Shown here: positions 61,732 through 64,000 of the stretch, piece after piece
Position numbering within the stretch: position 1 is the stretch's first letter
Layout: the number at the start of each line of letters is the position of its first letter
Assembly: GCF_035712445.1 (NCBI RefSeq)
Contig: NZ_DASTAT010000028.1
Span: 20,021-84,020, forward strand
Direction: 5' to 3'
Origin: Oligoflexus sp.
Lineage (GTDB): Bacteria; Bdellovibrionota_B; Oligoflexia; Oligoflexales; Oligoflexaceae
Length of the DNA stretch: 64,000 nt
The notes under the pieces: model-generated
Seen by the model: only the letters and a program-made list of their open reading frames with translations
Database searches by the model: none
Told to the model about the DNA's origin: nothing
Made by a program: the position numbers and the translations under genes

Positions 61732-64000
61732 TTGTCGAAATTCCTGCGATCTGTGCTTTCCGGCCTGGCCTTTGTCACTCTTTTGGGCTGTCAGAAATTC
61801 TCAAAGAGCTTTCAGGAAAAAGCCTTCACCTGTGGACTGGAACCGGATCAGGTCCAAAATTCAGCGCAGCTTTTGCAGCTTGTCGATGCCGACAATCAGC
61901 CCCTGAGCGCAGCCCGCCTGCAGACTCTACAGATTGGGCTGCGGCACGAAGAAAGCTGGCAGGATCTTCCTCTGAGTCGCGGCGGCTGCGTGGTGGTGAA
62001 CCCACAAAACCAGGGCGATATCGTTGTCCATGATCCCGTGCACGACGAAGCCGCCTATCTTTCGCTGGAAACGGGAGGCAGCGGATTCCGTCGCCTGCCA
62101 CTTAAAAAACGCCGCAGCTTTTCCATGCGTTTTTCCTGTCCCTCCAATGCCTACGCCGCGGATGAGCAGCTGCAGCTGAATGCCTTTTACGCCGGCGACG
62201 GTGAAGCCAAAGCTGGTCTTTGGCTCAGCTTTACCGCTCAAAAAGCGGATACGGGCGAGCCGGCCCATGTCCTTTGGAATGCCGCGCTCGATCGCAAGGC
62301 CTTTCCCGCTGCTTTAGACATGCAGAAGCTGCCCGCAGGTCGCTATCAGCTCACAGCGCGCGCCGGTTATTTAAAACCAGGACAGGATCCAGCGGAACTC
62401 GATGTCCTCGGCAACCGCGAGGGCTGTCCTCTGCAGATCATGCGTGAAGTACCGGACGCCCCGAAGTGGCGACTGACGGCCCACACCGGAGCCGTAAACC
62501 CTCCACCCGATCTGGTGGTTTCCGTCGGGCAGCCGCTCGATCTGATGAAAGAGCCCGAACTTCAACTGGAATACTGCGTGGAACCCCTGCAGGGTCCTTT
62601 GCTGCAGTGCGAGTCTCAAGCGCAATGCAGGGGCTCTGCAGCCGCCTTTACCAAGGCCGATAGCATCAGTCTTCCCGAAGCCGGACAATGGGCTGTCTTC
62701 GCGCGAAATCGTGATGCCGCCGGCCATGTCTCGGCTTTAAGCTGCGCCCGCGTGCAGGTCTCGAACAGCGCACCCGTCTTTGCCGTGAACTGGGACGAGC
62801 CGGATTGGAATCAGCCTTTTCCCTTGGTTTCCCTGCCGCCTTTGACATTGAAAGCCGAGATCACGGATTTAAAACACGAGACGGTCGGCCTTCAGTATTT
62901 GGAAGACAGCCTCGAATGTCGCGTGACGGTGACCTCGGCACTTGGCAATTCACGCGATGCTTACTATAGCCGTTGTATGAGCGGCCGCTGCCAGGGACGA
63001 GCCTTTCGCGACTGGCAGCCCTGTTCGCGCGCGATCGCGATTGATATGAGCCAGGAATGGCTGCGATCGGAAAACTGGGAAAGTTCAGTCTCGCTTCATG
63101 TGCGGGCCAGTGATCAGGCCGGACATGAGCGGGTGCTGCGCAAAAATCTTTGGTTTTCTGGACAGCGCCTTCTCAATAAAAGCATCCCACATCCCAGGAC
63201 GCAGGATGTCATCAGCAGCAGTCAGCTGTTCAAGCGAAAAGATGGAACCGTCCTGGCTACTGCGGATGGTTTCATCCTGCAGCAGGGAAAGAAGGGCTTC
63301 GAAGCGGATCCGGCGATCAGCAGCATGTTGGGCGCCCGTCCGCCCCGGCAGCTGAATCTTTTTGAAGATTCGCATGGCGTCGCGCTGTGGGGTTTTTGGA
63401 CCTTTCATGATGCAAGCGGGCCGGTTTTGGGCAAAAAAGTCGGCGAAAACTGGCTATTTCAGCCCACTTCCGATCAGGGAGGCCCGGCGCAAACCTGCGA
63501 CAACTTCGGTCAGGATCATCAGGGCACTCTTCTTTGCCTGAATGCTGCAGCACTGGCCCTGATGGATGCGCAGCATCGTTGGCAAAGTCTGCCTTTGGTG
63601 GATGCGTCGGGAAAAAATTTCAAATGTGAAACCACCGCGCCTTTGAAGAGCCGCTATACAGAAGATGCGTCGGGTCGCTGGCTGCTTTGCAATAAATCGA
63701 CACTCCTTTTTCAGGCAAAGGGTGAAACAGCCTGGCAGAAGATAACAAGCACCCCGAGTTATCTCGTCAACTTGCGTCATATTCTAAGGACCAGCAAGGG
63801 GGAACTTTGGGTCCTGGGTGATGAGGGTTCATCGAGATCCAAAGTTTATGCCTGGAATAATACGGAGTGGGAGGATCGCAGCGAAGGTCTGGATGAGCCC
63901 TGGTCCATTCGAGACACAGACAATCCGCTCGCGGACCTTGAAAACTTTCACGAGCTGGCGGATGGATCCCTCCGCTTTGGTGTGCAGAGCTATGACAGCA
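61732..64000 (+). CDS. Large unknown lipoprotein, 5' part
   Basis: The frame is open from TTG 61732 to the right edge without a stop, giving at least 756 residues. The TTG is supported by GAGAGGG about 7 bases upstream and by the export signal it starts (KFLRSVLSGLAFVTLLGC, lipobox LLGC). The mature part has many cysteines in pairs (EYCVEPLQG..LLQCES, CRVTV, RCMSGRCQGR) and Ig-like beta segments. Beyond about residue 490 there are propeller-like repeats with 'DG..W' patterns (KRKDGTVLATADGF, DASGRWLLCNKSTLLF, SKGELWVLGDEG). I recognise no family. Probably displayed on the outer membrane; a ligand-binding role is only a guess. Confidence 0.85.
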   Translation, partial: MSKFLRSVLSGLAFVTLLGCQKFSKSFQEKAFTCGLEPDQVQNSAQLLQLVDADNQPLSAARLQTLQIGLRHEESWQDLPLSRGGCVVVNPQNQGDIVVHDPVHDEAAYLSLETGGSGFRRLPLKKRRSFSMRFSCPSNAYAADEQLQLNAFYAGDGEAKAGLWLSFTAQKADTGEPAHVLWNAALDRKAFPAALDMQKLPAGRYQLTARAGYLKPGQDPAELDVLGNREGCPLQIMREVPDAPKWRLTAHTGAVNPPPDLVVSVGQPLDLMKEPELQLEYCVEPLQGPLLQCESQAQCRGSAAAFTKADSISLPEAGQWAVFARNRDAAGHVSALSCARVQVSNSAPVFAVNWDEPDWNQPFPLVSLPPLTLKAEITDLKHETVGLQYLEDSLECRVTVTSALGNSRDAYYSRCMSGRCQGRAFRDWQPCSRAIAIDMSQEWLRSENWESSVSLHVRASDQAGHERVLRKNLWFSGQRLLNKSIPHPRTQDVISSSQLFKRKDGTVLATADGFILQQGKKGFEADPAISSMLGARPPRQLNLFEDSHGVALWGFWTFHDASGPVLGKKVGENWLFQPTSDQGGPAQTCDNFGQDHQGTLLCLNAAALALMDAQHRWQSLPLVDASGKNFKCETTAPLKSRYTEDASGRWLLCNKSTLLFQAKGETAWQKITSTPSYLVNLRHILRTSKGELWVLGDEGSSRSKVYAWNNTEWEDRSEGLDEPWSIRDTDNPLADLENFHELADGSLRFGVQSYDS

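Overview
The window reads as chromosomal DNA of a Gram-negative bacterium. Protein-coding genes fill nearly all of it; the longest gap I see is about 240 bp (46704-46942). There are no tRNA, rRNA, CRISPR or mobile-element signatures. The Gram-negative reading rests on the Mla lipid-transport genes, many lipobox lipoproteins, outer-membrane barrel candidates and periplasmic TPR proteins. A menaquinone gene, strings of secreted Ig-like/FN3 lipoproteins and stand-alone MotAB make me suspect a deltaproteobacterial or Bdellovibrionota/Oligoflexia-type organism. That placement is inference from gene style, not proof.

Layout. 1-2816 (+): end of an unknown gene, then an MlaE-MlaF-MlaD ABC lipid-transport operon. 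2821-6814 (-): patatin-like hydrolase, GlsB/YeaQ membrane protein, and an operon of response regulator, DODA-type dioxygenase, MenB and 2OG-Fe(II) oxygenase. 7000-15048: a degenerate histidine kinase (+), then on the minus strand a CBS/receiver protein, a lytic transglycosylase and a 1740-residue pseudokinase/AAA/GAF/PPM-phosphatase. 15266-16978 (+): an unknown lipoprotein and a small methyltransferase.

The most interesting part is 16978-46703. A signal-peptide-bearing, single-pass protein has a cytoplasmic half that looks like flagellar FliG. It diverges from a PEGA/TPR-like lipoprotein and an outer-membrane barrel candidate. Next come two giant paralogous FN3-TIG-GLUG surface lipoproteins, a 1147-residue periplasmic TPR-type protein, MotA, MotB, a two-TM sensor-like protein and a FecR-like periplasmic protein. 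A converging block encodes a single-TM protein, an HExxH lipoprotein, a TPR lipoprotein, a 1010-residue periplasmic repeat protein and an outer-membrane barrel. No flagellar structural gene is present. I infer a candidate MotAB-powered, non-flagellar envelope or surface-motility machine with its own membrane-anchored FliG-like partner.

46943-54900 holds three consecutive Ig-like (BIG2) lipoproteins, two sharing a C-terminal eight-cysteine module, facing a minus-strand outer-membrane barrel and a small secreted protein. 55009-58352 is a redox group: a Rieske flavoprotein, a thioredoxin-reductase-like flavoprotein and a glutathione S-transferase. The rest holds a DUF3750 protein, an unknown secreted protein, a 68-residue protein, a DksA/TraR-type zinc-finger protein and the 5' part of a large lipoprotein that runs off the right edge.

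Several convergent gene pairs abut or overlap exactly at their stop codons, so the genome is compact and intergenic terminators are few.
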